Part shown: positions 23,012 through 33,480 of the stretch, one piece after another
Position numbering within the stretch: position 1 is the stretch's first letter
Layout: the number at the start of each line of letters is the position of its first letter
Source: Cylicocyclus nassatus
Lineage: Eukaryota > Nematoda > Chromadorea > Rhabditida > Strongylidae
Direction: 5' to 3'
DNA: 64,000 bases
Assembly: GCA_958299035.1 (NCBI GenBank)
Contig: CATQJL010000112.1
Coordinates: forward strand, 82,912,636-82,976,635
Notes under the pieces: model-generated
What the model saw: the letters and a program-made list of their open reading frames with translations, nothing else
What the model was told of the DNA's origin: nothing
Database searches by the model: none
Made by a program: the position numbers and the translations under genes

Positions 23012-24242
23012 GAAACAGGAAATCAGTGCGGGGGTAAAAATTTGAAGAACGCATCAAAAATTAAATTTCGACGTTCTTTTCGACTTAGTAAAAAGAAAAT
23101 TGCGTTTGCATAACTAATTTCTTTCTTGTTTATCTTCATCTTGATAACCACTCCTTCCGGAACATGTTTTTTTCTGAAACAATCACAAAAAGAAAATAGC
23201 TCTTCTTCGCTTTCCCTCGTGTTGCAAATTGCTGGTCCTAGAGCGAAAACTTACACTTTAAAAAGTTGCCAGATGAAAGATTTTAGAGCTCATTGCGCAT
23301 TTTTATCGAATTTTTAGAAGTTTCTTTTGCTTTTTATATCTGTTTTACCTCATTTTCTCTTCTCTGAATTTCTTCGAACAACCTTCACTTTTTGCGAGGT
23401 CAGATGTTCAAACAACCTTCACTTTTGACGCCCTATCTCTAGACTATCGAAGGTATGCTTGGCACCTATGTTTTTGCTGGAACGCTGCCTTTAAAATCAA
23501 TATGTCGGATATAAACATATGTTGTAGGTACTGCTCTCATAACAACAAACTGTAAATTTTTCATCATTCCTTTCATGGTCACCGCTATATTACGTGTATT
23601 CTTTGAATACTTTTTTTGCGATCAGCATTGAGCTTGACATTTAAGCCACTAAATCGTCAAGTCATATGAGTGTCTTTCGTAGAGTAACTGAGAGCTTTGT
23701 CCAGGTTAGCTGCTTCTTCACTAGGTTTCTACTCGATCAAGGGAAGCCTAAATCGAATTCCTTGCAGCTGGAGAGGAGCATTCGACGAAACTCGCCAAAA
23801 GCTCAATCAATAGCAGTAGAATAAACCGCTCACATCAGGCTCGAGTGTGTCAGGTACTACCGGTCACGGAATGGCATGCAGTGAATGACTGAGAAATGTT
23901 CTCTGGCCTCCTAAGATGTACACCGGATTAAATCCAAAGTGGACAAGCATGGCATGCGCCTAAGCTGTGAAAATGCATTTGGCTTTTCTGTTCGCTTGTG
24001 AATTTCAAAGAACTACTGTTATGCATGCGTAATCAGCACTCGAAAAACTATTTGGCAAAGGAAAGTGGTTTTTGCATTTTACAGGGAACGATCTCAAGTA
24101 CCAGCTTCGACTTGAGTTGAAGCGCGACAACCAAGCTGAACATTGTGACACTCTAAGTCGAAGGAGCTTACCAATAGTACCGTTTCCTTCCTCTTTCTAA
24201 AAAGAGCCAGAACCTTGCGTTGCAGCTGACAGCAAGTTCCGA
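23012..24242. other. Unassigned sequence
   Basis: AT-rich. A short direct repeat around ACAACCTTCACTTTT (23382 and 23413) is the only structure noticed. Confidence 0.3.
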
Positions 24243-24640
24243 ATACTTTCGCTAAGCATCTTGAATGTTCTAAACGACAGAGGTGTCAGATCTAACTTAA
24301 CTCAAACACTACAACGGGGATTCAAAGAGATAATAGAGCTGCACAACAACGGCACTATACTCCTCTCAATCATTGACAAGGGTGGCGAGTTTGTGATCAT
24401 ATCGCAACTAAAAATAAGTTTCTTTTACAGTGCAAGAGGTTGAACCATGTCTGAACGATGGTAGGAAAAGAAGCGCTGGTCTCCCTGAAAGGTTCCTTAA
24501 TAGGCTCAAGCTTGAAACTCCTACTGCCTTGTATTTTATAGCCTAACTATCTGGCGTCCGGCCCCCTTGGGAGAATTCACCGTCCGTGTTTACACGAATA
24601 TCGGAGAATCCTTGGTTAACGAAATGAGCTTCTATTTCTA
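24243..24640 (+). pseudogene. Penelope-like element, N-terminal/RT fragment
   Basis: The plus-strand frame contains FKEIIELHNNGTILLSIIDK followed by GGEFVIIS. This matches the conserved Penelope-like block upstream of the RT core, where an ExL...I.I...DKGG.xVI stretch is usual. Further on, a frame with LSGVRPPWENS resembles the next block (VRPIVSS). Stops and a frame change separate the two, so it is decayed. It is cut by the MITE starting at 24651. Confidence 0.4.
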
Positions 24641-24650
24641 TAGATTGAGA

Positions 24651-25275
24651 TTAGGTTGGTGCAAAAGGCCAAGTACGGCACTTAGAGCAATTTTAAGACT
24701 TCACGGTGATATTCTTAGGGCTCCGCTGTTCCTATCTTCAAAGAATTATTCCCTCGGAGGCCTTGATTTGTGGCAAAGTCATGAAATACGCAAGCAACAA
24801 ACACGTAAAAGCTTTTGAAGTTCGCAAATTGAAACTTGATTATTAAACATTATTTGTGCAACATCCAAGTTTGATTTGCATCAAAAATCAACAATTTGGA
24901 ATTTCAGTATCCTACGTGGTAAACTTATTCAAAATAGCGCGGTTTTTTCTCAAATAAATAATTATTATGGACTTAATAAACGTAGTCACATAATCTAAAA
25001 TAGGTACAATGTACCCAAATGTTTGCTCTCCATAACAGTCACCAGCTCTCTTTGAAAATATTAGGATAAAAAATTTGAAAATTCAGGAAAATATGGCGCT
25101 GCAGCTGAAGTGCTTAAAAATCATGACGATAACATTGCAAAGACGGGGTAGATCAGAAAACAAATACAGCTGTAAAAAAAAGAAGAAAATCTGAATAAAA
25201 TTACACCTATGTCTTCATGGATTGGTGTTCTGTGATCCTGATAAGCGATCAAAACGACTTTTGGGACAACTCAGT
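24651..25275. mobile_element. Mariner-like MITE M7
   Basis: TTAGGTTGGTGCAAAAGGCC to TTTTGGGACAACTCA, 625 bp. The interior is homologous to M1 (3162-3862), the ends diverged. R-A repeat sequence follows at once. Confidence 0.6.
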
Positions 25276-25690
25276 ATATGCAGCTGTGAACGTTAACTCA
25301 AGATCAACTCCTTAGTCCTCTGCTCTGCCATGACGACAGAGAGCAATTATCGGTTCTTTCAACAAGCAGACAAAGGTATTCACTAATGAAATAAACTGTG
25401 GGACAGTTCAGCAAGTTTTAATCCGGTCCGTCTTACTGTGCTCAGGTCCGAGTCTGTTTAAAAGAAACCCATAAGAACTCACTGCTGTGTGCCGAAACGG
25501 CCAAAAGAACCCTTAGTGTCTCACAGATTGAAAACATCGTTGCCGTGATATATGGGTTCCTGGAAAAAATGATTAACAAGGTGCTTTGGCTAAACAGCTA
25601 TTTTGAGTCATCTCATATGAGTTTGGCCCTTGCTGCTGGACATTCCTAAAGGTTAAGTAAATTGCGGCCAATAGCATTTTGAGCTTCTGC
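25276..25690 (+). repeat. Dispersed repeat R-A, copy
   Basis: Contains GGGACAGTTCAGCAAGTTTT and GTCTTACTGTGCTCAGGTCC, as in the copies near 2850, 4950, 7350 (reverse) and 21550. Confidence 0.6.
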
Positions 25691-27309
25691 ACCTTGCATG
25701 GATTATGCAAACGAACCAAAAAATTGTTCCCAGATATATTGTTCGATCCTGTTGCTTTTTCGCATTCTGTTGAATTTTAACTGCAGGGTTTCATTTAATC
25801 ATTTCAAATCTAAGGCTTCTCAATTGTTTCTATCTTCCGATACCAAAGCACAGCTGGTTGGCACTTCAGAATATTTACTCTAAGAAAACAAAACTCTCAA
25901 GTACTTTTCTTTGCACTTGCTAACAAAAATGCTAAACTTTGGACGAAGACTGGGAAGGAATGTGACTTCTCCTGTAACATTCTTCACCCTTTCGGTGCTT
26001 TGTTTTGACATGCACACAGTTATCACATAAAAGGGACATGTTCGCATTCTCAACTAGCATTAACTGTGCCTCTGCTGCTTTTTGTAAAACTTATTCAAGG
26101 TTTTTGTAAAGTTTTGAAGACTTCTGACGCAATCCATATGTCCAAATCTAGCCGCGTAGCTTAACACAGGAGGAAAAGCTCATAGCACTAAACTCAATTA
26201 TTCTCAACTAAAGGTCAGAGGGGACCGGCCATACTATTCCAGTAGGTGACTCCTGCGATCCCTGTAATTCCTGTAATTCCTGTGATTTGTCGACTTCCGA
26301 TGTTCCGCATTACGGAACTCTTTTCGAATGTCAGTACACAGTCAGTACATGTTTTTTTTTCGCAATATGCATTGTTATGGGACCTGCAAAAAACCGCAGG
26401 AACCATAAACATGATAAAGATTATTTCCCGTTTTTTGTTTGATTTCTCTTCCAGATTTTTCTTCACACCTGCTGATTTGTGACACTAGACTCAACTTTAT
26501 AACCACTATAAGCTCTTTTAAGGATTTTATTTTTTTGTCCTTGTCGAAGTTCCTTTGTCAAGCTTCAATAAATGGTTTTCTATGATTATCCTTCATGATA
26601 GCTCTTAGAGGGCAATTAGCCTATTATGGTAGATTTTAATCGGTTTTGCTGATGTTTTGCGACAATAAATTCAAAGGCGAAAAGAGAGAATTGTTATTTT
26701 TGTTTACATTTCTAACTTGACAAATGCGGACGATAAAAAGAGCCATTCGTAGCATAGCCACATGTCTAGTGTTTGACATATACATCACGCCCATTTACTT
26801 TTCGGTGTACATGGATTGTCATACGCTTTGTTAAGACTTATAGACTTCTGATGAGAAGCGGAGTACCATTCGAAAGAGTAAAGCACTTTACAATATTACT
26901 CTTAAATGTTTGTATCAAGCTTGATCCGCATTGAGTTTCGAGACAAAACAGAAAAAAATCCAGAATTTGGAATAAACAAAAAAATCGTATCTTGGTTCAA
27001 AAACATTCTGCAAAAATCCTACTTGCTCACGCATATGTTTTCCTATCAGACATTTATATACACTTGCTACATTTTTTGACGGCTAGAAATCGAGAAAAAA
27101 ATAAAGCGCTCAATTTTTAAACTTTGCCTATAATGAGTCTATGTTCTCGCAAATGTGTCATTATATAGCTTATTCACTCAAGAATACTTCCACCAAAGTG
27201 CATCCTTCTAAATGCGTTATTTGAGAGAGATATCATTTTGAAGGTACGAATATCAAAAAACCTTAGGGATGACCTATTACACGTTAGCTGCCTTTTGAAA
27301 AAGGAAACT
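25691..27309. other. Largely unassigned; short tandem repeat at 26256-26285
   Basis: About four 9-bp units of the type TGTAATTCC lie near 26260. Part of 27060-27200 resembles the M6 family. No convincing exon. Confidence 0.3.
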
Positions 27310-27660
27310 CGAGAGAACTAGCGCAGCAGCAATTTGATAGCGCCCGCAAGTGTCGGAACTTTCTATTCAGCTCTTTAATATAGAGCACCAGTGCAAAAGC
27401 CCTTTCCACTGAGCTTTTTTGGAGCTTTGCATGAGAACTGCTGTACCCATACCCTTGTGTCACCTCATTCTGCTCTCGGCACAGGTGCTACTTCGGCGAG
27501 CTGGACAATGTTTAAAAGATAAAACGCGATTGGAATGTCATTAAACCAAGCCCAGAGTAAAAATCATGAAAGCTGCAAGACTTGTTTTGAAGCGAAAAGC
27601 AAGAAAGGCGCTGCAAATCATGCTTGCAGGCGTATAAGCGTGCACAAACGACCCATACAC
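27310..27660 (+). repeat. Direct repeat E, copy 1 (left part)
   Basis: Homologous to 54190-54540 (shared AAAGCCCTTTCCACTGAGCT and AAGAAAGGCGCT). It continues after the inserted MITEs at 28797-28930. Confidence 0.65.
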
Positions 27661-27663
27661 TTA

Positions 27664-28362
27664 GGGCCGCATGCATTAACATGGCCGCGGGGAGGGGATC
27701 GCAGCTCAAAAGAAAGCTTCATATTTCGAAACTCCAGATATCTGGATTTCACGCTGTCTACCTGTCCGTAAGTATTCCTACTGTCCTTCACTATGAACAT
27801 GTTGAACAGGAGCGAGAGGCATTGTACGAACCGCATTTTCCAGCTTTTGTATGATCCCTGATGATCCCCGGCGCTTTTCTTTAAAGTCATTTTTCTTTCT
27901 CCAAATCAAAAAAAACTTCCAAAGTTGTGCAGATCATCTAACCCAATAGTGCTAAGCATTGTTGTGGTAAGGTCATGAGATTTTCGATGATCCACAGGTC
28001 GAAATTTGGGGATTGCCGAAAATTACCGAAAAATTCGATTTTTCAAGAATTCATTTGTTTTCATCAGCAACATGCTTAGCACTGTTGTGTTAGATGTTTA
28101 GTACAACTTTAAAAGGTTTTCGTTAACTTCGGAGAAAGAAAAATGACTTTAAAGAAAAGCGCCGGGGATCATCAGGGATCATACAAAAGCTGGAAAATGC
28201 GGTTTGTACAGCTTCTCGCTCCTGTTCAACATGTTCATAGTGAAGGATAGTAGGAATACTTACGGACAGGTAGACAGCGTGAAATCCAGATATCTGGAGC
28301 TTTACAATATGAAGCTTTAAGCTGCTATCTCCTCCCCGCGGCCATGTTCGTGCATGCGGCCC
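27664..28362. mobile_element. TTAA-targeted foldback MITE (GGGCCGCATGC ends)
   Basis: 699 bp with inverted arms of about 240 bp; termini GGGCCGCATGC/GCATGCGGCCC. TTA precedes and TTAA follows. The empty copy at about 54541 reads CATGCACTTAATATCCAG. The TTAA target and GGG/CCC termini suggest a piggyBac-like transposase in trans. Confidence 0.7.
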
Positions 28363-28366
28363 TTAA

Positions 28367-28792
28367 AGGCAGCAGCTCGGCAGATTGACCTACCTCAGAT
28401 TTTGACACAGACGGATAGGAGGCCTTCCAAGTTAACCAAAACAGCAACTCTGCGCCGAAAATGTAAACTCTGCAAGCCAGGAGGGCGGCTCAAGCGCCGC
28501 TTCCCTTCCTCCTTTCGCTCCCCTAACACCTTGTTCGGACGAGTATGTTCTCCGCTAGAAAACGCGCCTCATTCGTAGCTTCGTAAAGCACGTTCTTCAC
28601 CTCCTTACTCTGCGTCTCTGATGGCGGAGAAAAACGGCTAACTCGTCCGCGCCCGTCCCAGGAGGGGTTTCAAAAGGTGGGGTTTTCCCCATTTTCGCGC
28701 TAAGAGGAGTTCATATTGTGATTCAGGGGGGGGGGCGGAATAGCCTCAAATCGGCCAAAACCCGAAGATGGAAATCTGCCGAGCCGCTGCCT
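28367..28792. mobile_element. Second TTAA-targeted MITE (AGGCAGC ends)
   Basis: 426 bp; AGGCAGCAGCTCGGCAGATT at the left, AATCTGCCGAGCCGCTGCCT at the right. Flanked by TTAA (28363-28366) and CTAA (28793-28796). It sits directly in the target duplication of the preceding MITE. GC-rich interior with runs of G. Confidence 0.75.
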
Positions 28793-28879
28793 CTAAAGTC
28801 CAGATTGAACACAATAAAAAGAAGATGGCTCTCTTACAGCGCAGAGACAAGCACATGAGCTAAGTCTGAAGTGCATGCA

Positions 28880-29000
28880 ACATCCTGAACGCTCGTAAAA
28901 GGGCTCGGAACTTGGAGGAGTTGCAGGTGCGCTCTATCGCCATTTCGGGTAGAGCACCTCTTTTCAACTGGAGCGCACTATCTCCAAACACTTACATTTC
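28880..29000 (+). repeat. Inverted repeat F, left copy
   Basis: About 120 bp repeated in reverse at 33905-34025 (AAAGGGCTCGG and GTAGAGCACCTCTTTT). The two copies bracket the Ty3 insertion and host-like exons at a distance of about 5 kb. Confidence 0.6.
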
Positions 29001-29209
29001 ACATTTAACGCTGTTCGTAGATATGGCGATGAGTACGTGTATTTTATTTTGCATCCTTGTGAAAACTTGGAATGTTAGCGTACACGTTATGTCAGGTCAA
29101 GAAGTACTTCGTTGTTGTTAAATGGAATTATTGTTATATTATTGCAATGCATAGCTCTCACTAAAGTCAGGAGACTGACTAAAAATGAGATGTTATTGAT
29201 GTTTTGCAG

Positions 29210-29325
29210 TGATAGAGAGGAAGTTGCTGAACAATGTAATCTGTCATCACATGAAGCGCTCATGTGCATCGGGTTCAATGGTTATCATGATTGTACAGTT
29301 TCTTTCTCTGGTTGTTTACACGAAA
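29210..29325 (+). CDS. Candidate host exon upstream of the Ty3 insertion
   Basis: A good acceptor (GATGTTTTGCAG) ends at 29209. The frame beginning DREEVAEQCNLSS is open, acidic and has four cysteines up to a GTGAGT donor at 29326, or else to a TGA at 29350. Upstream at 29023 an ATG opens a short hydrophobic leader (MAMSTCILFCILV). I could not make leader and exon join in phase, so the model is incomplete. A different frame (IERKLLNN...) is also open. No family recognised. The Ty3 element lies 18 bp beyond the donor, so it would be intronic or in the 3' UTR. Confidence 0.3.
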
Positions 29326-29342
29326 GTGAGTTCGCAGATCTC

Positions 29343-29367
29343 TATATGTGATATTAGCATCTGGTAG
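29343..29367 (+). repeat. 25-bp duplication flanking Ty3, left copy
   Basis: TATATGTGATATTAGCATCT plus GGTAG; identical to 32669-32693 directly after the other LTR. Confidence 0.9.
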
Positions 29368-29585
29368 TGTTGTGAACGCGTTGAGCCGTTGACGATTCAT
29401 TAGAAAAACACAAAGATTCCCCTTTTACACATAGGCGTATATGCCGCGGGTTCACTAGGATCAATGCAATAAAAACACGTAAACATAATCAAGGTGCGGC
29501 GGGTACGCCGCAGCCGCCTAGGTCACCTCAACCTTAGCTATCAATAATGAGCGAGTTCTACTTCACACTGAACAGCTCTACAACA
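29368..29585 (-). repeat. LTR (3' LTR of the Ty3 element)
   Basis: Begins TGTTGTGAACGCG and ends CTCTACAACA, as TG...CA termini require. A GC hairpin (GGCGGGTACGCCGC) lies near 29495. Confidence 0.92.
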
Positions 29586-29594
29586 CCTCCCTCC
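29586..29594 (-). promoter_or_regulatory. Polypurine tract
   Basis: On the minus strand GGAGGGAGG lies directly before the 3' LTR, the standard primer position for plus-strand DNA synthesis. It overlaps the last base of the stop codon of pol. Confidence 0.8.
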
Positions 29595-32431
29595 TAAGAT
29601 GAACAACGGTACATCTTAAAATGAGGATCTACTTGGAGTCGTTCTGGTGGTCGACGATGTCGGCTTGATCTAGTTGGAATCAGTGACGTGGTTGAAGTTG
29701 CTTGGTGTTCAGCGATGTTCATGCCAATGTCCATTTGGCCTTCTTCAAGACGTGTGGTAGAAACTGGATCACGACGGCGCTCCATTCTTCCTCTGCGCAT
29801 CTGATTCGCATGTCGTCTCCATAGCTGGTTGTCTTCCGTAAGCACATCGTACACGGCTTCTCCGTAGCGTCTCTTCACACGAGCTGGAATCCATTTTTCG
29901 CATCCCGAGCGAAAATCACGTACCCACACGGCTTCTTGTGGCTGGTACGCTCTCTTTCGTGCTCCATGGTGGCGGTTGAACTGCTTCTCCATGTTCTCGT
30001 TGCCCATTCCTTCTTCTTTGGAGTCTTCATTCAGCAGCGACAGCGGTGTCCTTATCTGACGTCCCAGGAGCAGCTCGGCAGGCGAACGTTGTCCCGGAGC
30101 AGTTGTACAAGGCGTTCGTCGATAAGACTGTAGAAACTCCGCAAGCTTCTCTGCCGTTCCTCCCTCCTTAATTTTCTGGAAGGTTCTCTTGAAGATATCC
30201 ACAAACCTCTCCGCTTGTCCATTTGACTGTGGATGGAATGGAGGTGAACGCATATGCTTGATTCCTCGCTCTTCACAGAAATCTTGGAACTCCTTTGCTG
30301 TGAACTGCGTCCCATTATCCGACACGATCACTTGCGGATTTCCAAATCGAGCGAATAGAGATCTGAGTTCTCTCAGAGTAGCTGTAGTTGACGATGAAGG
30401 CATCTCAAAAACTTCTGGCCATTTCGAGTAAGCGTCAACTACGACGAGATACATCTTACCATTCAGCGGCCCTGCATAGTCAATGTGAAGTCGATTCCAT
30501 GGTTTGTCTTCCACTTTCCATGAATGCAGCAACGTCTTCACTGGCATTTTGGAGGCTTCTTGACAATCCCTACAGCGGCGCACTGAGTCCTCGATGTCTT
30601 TGTTGATGCCCATCCAGTATGCGAATCCTCTCGCGAGCATCTTCATCCTTGTCATTCCAGGGTGTCCCTCGTGTAACTGCTTCAGAACCGCTTGTCTCAG
30701 TGAAGCTGGAATGACTATTCTGTGAGCGAAATATAAACATCCGTTTTGCACTGATAGATTCTCCTTCAGTGCTCTCCAGTTTCGGACTTCTTCTTTCGGC
30801 TTGGACGGCCACACTCCCGATTGCAGCATTCGTATAACTTGCACAATGGTTTCATCCTTACGGGATTCTTCTTCTATCTTTCTTCGGGTTACCGGTAACG
30901 CTCGTACAGCAGCAGCTTGAACGGCTCGCACATCTTCTTCTATTTTCGCTATGACGACGTCTTCGGTTTGGAATGGCCGTGGAGGGATTAGTCGAGACAA
31001 TGCATCGGCTTGTCCAAATTCGGTCGTCTTGCGGTACTCCAAGTCGAAGTCGTATGCGAGTAGAATGAGCTTCCATCGTTGCAGCCTGTTCGCTGTGTAC
31101 ACAGGCACCATCTTCTTCGGTCCAAAAATATGTAGCAGTGGCTTGTGATCGGTGAGCAATCTGAATCGGCGTCCGTATATGTACCGATGGAACTTACGGA
31201 CTGCGAAAACCAATGCTAGTCCTTCCTTTTTAATTTGTCCGTAGTTCTTTTCGGCGGCTGTGAGGCTTCGGCTTGCATGGCAGATAGCTTTTTCTGTCCC
31301 ATCTGGCATCTTGTGCAGGATAACAGCCCCGATTCCGTAGCCCGACGCGTCCGCAGCTACCACTATCTGTAAGTCAGGATCGAAATGTGTGAGGAGTAGA
31401 TCCGAGGCTAAGACTTCCTTGGCACGCTTGAATGCGTTTTGGCATTCCTTTGTCCATTCGAACTTTGCGTCCTTCTTGAGTAATGCATCCAAAGGTGCTC
31501 TGAGCTGGCGCATCTCAGCCACGAATAATCCATAATAATTGATCATGCCGAGGAATGACCGAACATCCGCTATGTTCTTCGGCGCTGGCATCTGCTGAAT
31601 AACTTCAATCTTCTTTGGATCCGGCCGGCGTCCGCTTTTGTCGATGATGCAACCTAAGTAACAAATCTCTGGCATGAGAAAGTCGCATTTTTCCAACCTG
31701 ACGTGGAATCCGTAATCCTTGATTCTCTTGAACAAGGCTTCCAGATTCTGGCGGTGTTCTTCATAACTCCTCCCCGTGATGATGATGTCATCAAGGTAAG
31801 CGGCTACTCCATCAAGTCCGCTTATCATGGAATCCATGATCTGTTGAAATATGCCTGGTGCCGATTTCACTCCGAATGGCAATCGATTGTAGCGATATAA
31901 TCCTTTGTGTGTATTGATAGTGAGCATCTCCCTTGATGCTTCCTCGACTTCCACTTGTAAATAGGCTTCGGCTAGGTCGAGTTGAGTGAAAAGCTGGCCT
32001 CCATTGAGCTTTGTAAACACATCCTCCGCAGTGGGCAATGGATGCTGATGCAGCTGCAATGCATCGTTGAGTCCTGTCGAGAAGTCGGCGCATAGACGGA
32101 TCTTGCCATTTTTCTTCTTGACGGCGACTATCGGCGCGGCCCACTCTGAGTGTTCTACAGCAGAAATAACTCCTTCGGCAACCAGCCGATCAATTTCTGC
32201 CTCCAGTTCCGGTGCCGTGGCGTATCGAACTGGCCTCTTCTTCTTGAAAACTGGCACAGCATCGCTCTTTAAGACTAACTTGGCCTTGCTCTTCGTGCAC
32301 TTTCCCAAGTCGCTATTGAAGACTTCCGCATATTTCCTCTTCAAATCGGCGACGACTTCGGCTCGAAGTTTCTCCTCGCTAGTCACCTTTCTGCAGTTGT
32401 AGTTGTCCTTCAGCTTCTTGTACGCCGGCAA
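29594..32431 (-). CDS. pol: Ty3/Gypsy pol: reverse transcriptase, RNase H, integrase (945 codons)
   Basis: One uninterrupted frame. RT spans about residues 55-245, with LDLAEAY (D152) and the YLDD box at 212-215. RNase H has D361 (AADASG), E403 and D428 (TDHKPL). The integrase zinc region has H587/H590 and C620/C623; the catalytic core has D651 (HIDYAG), D705 (VSDNGTQF) and E741 (QAERF), a DD35E spacing. A basic C-terminal tail (860-930) follows. All catalytic residues seen are intact. The called start is a TTG at the right boundary; the frame is open further upstream into the 5' LTR (EWCIQ...), so the natural start is not visible and the ORF looks like the 3' part of a longer gag-pol. Gag and aspartic protease are missing. 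The enzyme copies element RNA into DNA and inserts it; here packaging proteins would have to come from another copy. Confidence 0.93.
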   Translation of the reverse strand: MPAYKKLKDNYNCRKVTSEEKLRAEVVADLKRKYAEVFNSDLGKCTKSKAKLVLKSDAVPVFKKKRPVRYATAPELEAEIDRLVAEGVISAVEHSEWAAPIVAVKKKNGKIRLCADFSTGLNDALQLHQHPLPTAEDVFTKLNGGQLFTQLDLAEAYLQVEVEEASREMLTINTHKGLYRYNRLPFGVKSAPGIFQQIMDSMISGLDGVAAYLDDIIITGRSYEEHRQNLEALFKRIKDYGFHVRLEKCDFLMPEICYLGCIIDKSGRRPDPKKIEVIQQMPAPKNIADVRSFLGMINYYGLFVAEMRQLRAPLDALLKKDAKFEWTKECQNAFKRAKEVLASDLLLTHFDPDLQIVVAADASGYGIGAVILHKMPDGTEKAICHASRSLTAAEKNYGQIKKEGLALVFAVRKFHRYIYGRRFRLLTDHKPLLHIFGPKKMVPVYTANRLQRWKLILLAYDFDLEYRKTTEFGQADALSRLIPPRPFQTEDVVIAKIEEDVRAVQAAAVRALPVTRRKIEEESRKDETIVQVIRMLQSGVWPSKPKEEVRNWRALKENLSVQNGCLYFAHRIVIPASLRQAVLKQLHEGHPGMTRMKMLARGFAYWMGINKDIEDSVRRCRDCQEASKMPVKTLLHSWKVEDKPWNRLHIDYAGPLNGKMYLVVVDAYSKWPEVFEMPSSSTTATLRELRSLFARFGNPQVIVSDNGTQFTAKEFQDFCEERGIKHMRSPPFHPQSNGQAERFVDIFKRTFQKIKEGGTAEKLAEFLQSYRRTPCTTAPGQRSPAELLLGRQIRTPLSLLNEDSKEEGMGNENMEKQFNRHHGARKRAYQPQEAVWVRDFRSGCEKWIPARVKRRYGEAVYDVLTEDNQLWRRHANQMRRGRMERRRDPVSTTRLEEGQMDIGMNIAEHQATSTTSLIPTRSSRHRRPPERLQVDPHFKMYRCSS

Positions 32432-32449
32432 TTGGATACACCATTCCGT

Positions 32450-32668
32450 TGTTGTGGAACGCGTTGAGCCGTTGACGATTCATTAGAAAAACACAAAGAT
32501 TCCCCTTATACACATAGGCGTATATGCCGCGGGTTCACTAGGATCAATGCAATAAAAACACGTAAACATAATCAAGGTGCGGCGGGTACGCCGCAGCCGC
32601 CTAGGTCACCTCAGCCTTAGCTATCAATAATGAGCGAGTTCTACTTCACACTGAACAGCTCTACAACA
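32450..32668 (-). repeat. LTR (5' LTR of the Ty3 element)
   Basis: 219 bp, TGTTGTGGAACGCG to CTCTACAACA. Nearly identical to 29368-29585. Confidence 0.92.
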
Positions 32669-32693
32669 TATATGTGATATTAGCATCTGGTAG
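32669..32693 (+). repeat. 25-bp duplication flanking Ty3, right copy
   Basis: Exact copy of 29343-29367, continued by AGATCGTAGACG as the presumed host sequence. Confidence 0.9.
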
Positions 32694-32984
32694 AGATCGT
32701 AGACGTTGTTCTCTCGATTGCCTTTCTCCATGAAGCTAGGTGATTCGTTCACCATCAACAAATTCTACTGATGAACATCAAAGGTAATGCAAACGATACA
32801 GGGTAATAATTGATAACTTGTGGAAGAAGAAAATCGCACAACATAAAAGAAATTTACTTGAATCTGGTTGCACCTGAGCAGAAATTGTGAACAGAAACGA
32901 GTTTTTGGTTACTTTTGAAGCACAAAATCATTCTGATCCACTTTGATAACGTTGCTTTCTTAGAGTGCTAAGCACTTTAGCAAT

Positions 32985-33476
32985 ATTCCCTGGCTGCGTC
33001 TGCGTACCAGCCTAGAATTGAGTACAGTAACATATTTTCGTCGAAGAGAATACTAGGTAACCCCTTCTTTGTGAATTACATTGAAACTAACGCCTGTTCA
33101 AGCGTCAAACCATTGTGCAGCTACCGTTCCAAAGTGAAGACTGGACAAATGACCTTCTTCAAGTTATATGTGAAATCTGAGCTATCTTTGGCGAACGATG
33201 CTAGCTGTAACAGCTCGACAACAAGTATAGTGCTCCACAAACAAAGCAGCCATACATATGAAATTCACTAAAGCAATTCTTCGAATAAGTGCACGACATA
33301 TTCAATGTCAGCTTGATCATAGTAAGTGTGGAAACGAACAATCTTACATTGGAATCACTTACTTTTATGGAGTTCAAATTGAAAATCCAAAACTGTGCGT
33401 GGGACAATCGATCATACCAAAAGGAGCATTAGCTCTTCAACATAACGTTTTACAGGCGAATTTCATAGAGATGTAA
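32985..33476 (+). CDS. Candidate host exon(s), secreted-type Cys protein
   Basis: After a CACTTTAG acceptor-like site the frame starting QYSLAASAYQP is open for about 98 codons to 33271, with CSSVKPLC and DASCNSS. A second frame, 33312-33476, follows a good acceptor (TTCAATGTCAG at 33311) and reads LDHSKCGNEQSYIGITYFYG on to a TAA: 54 residues with a Lys-Leu-Cys in the middle. The two probably belong to one gene joined by a short intron, but no donor with the right phase is clear; a frameshift overlap near 33258 is the alternative. Cysteines and composition suggest an extracellular protein. No family assigned. Confidence 0.35.
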
Positions 33477-33480
33477 AGTA

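Larger units (their letters stand above)
29368..32668 (-). mobile_element. Ty3/Gypsy-type LTR retrotransposon lacking gag and protease
   Basis: Two 218/219-bp LTRs bound 2864 bp of interior. Reading on the minus strand: 5' LTR, 18 bases, the RT-RNaseH-integrase ORF, polypurine tract, 3' LTR. No room is left for gag or protease. The LTRs differ by two substitutions and one indel, so insertion is recent. The 18 bases after the 5' LTR include TGGTGTATCCAATTG, which begins with the TGG expected of a tRNA primer site, but this is unproven. Confidence 0.9.

Noticed and set aside
31600..32402. Plus-strand frames of 65-111 codons within the Ty3 pol region
   Set aside because: Antisense shadows of the intact pol frame.
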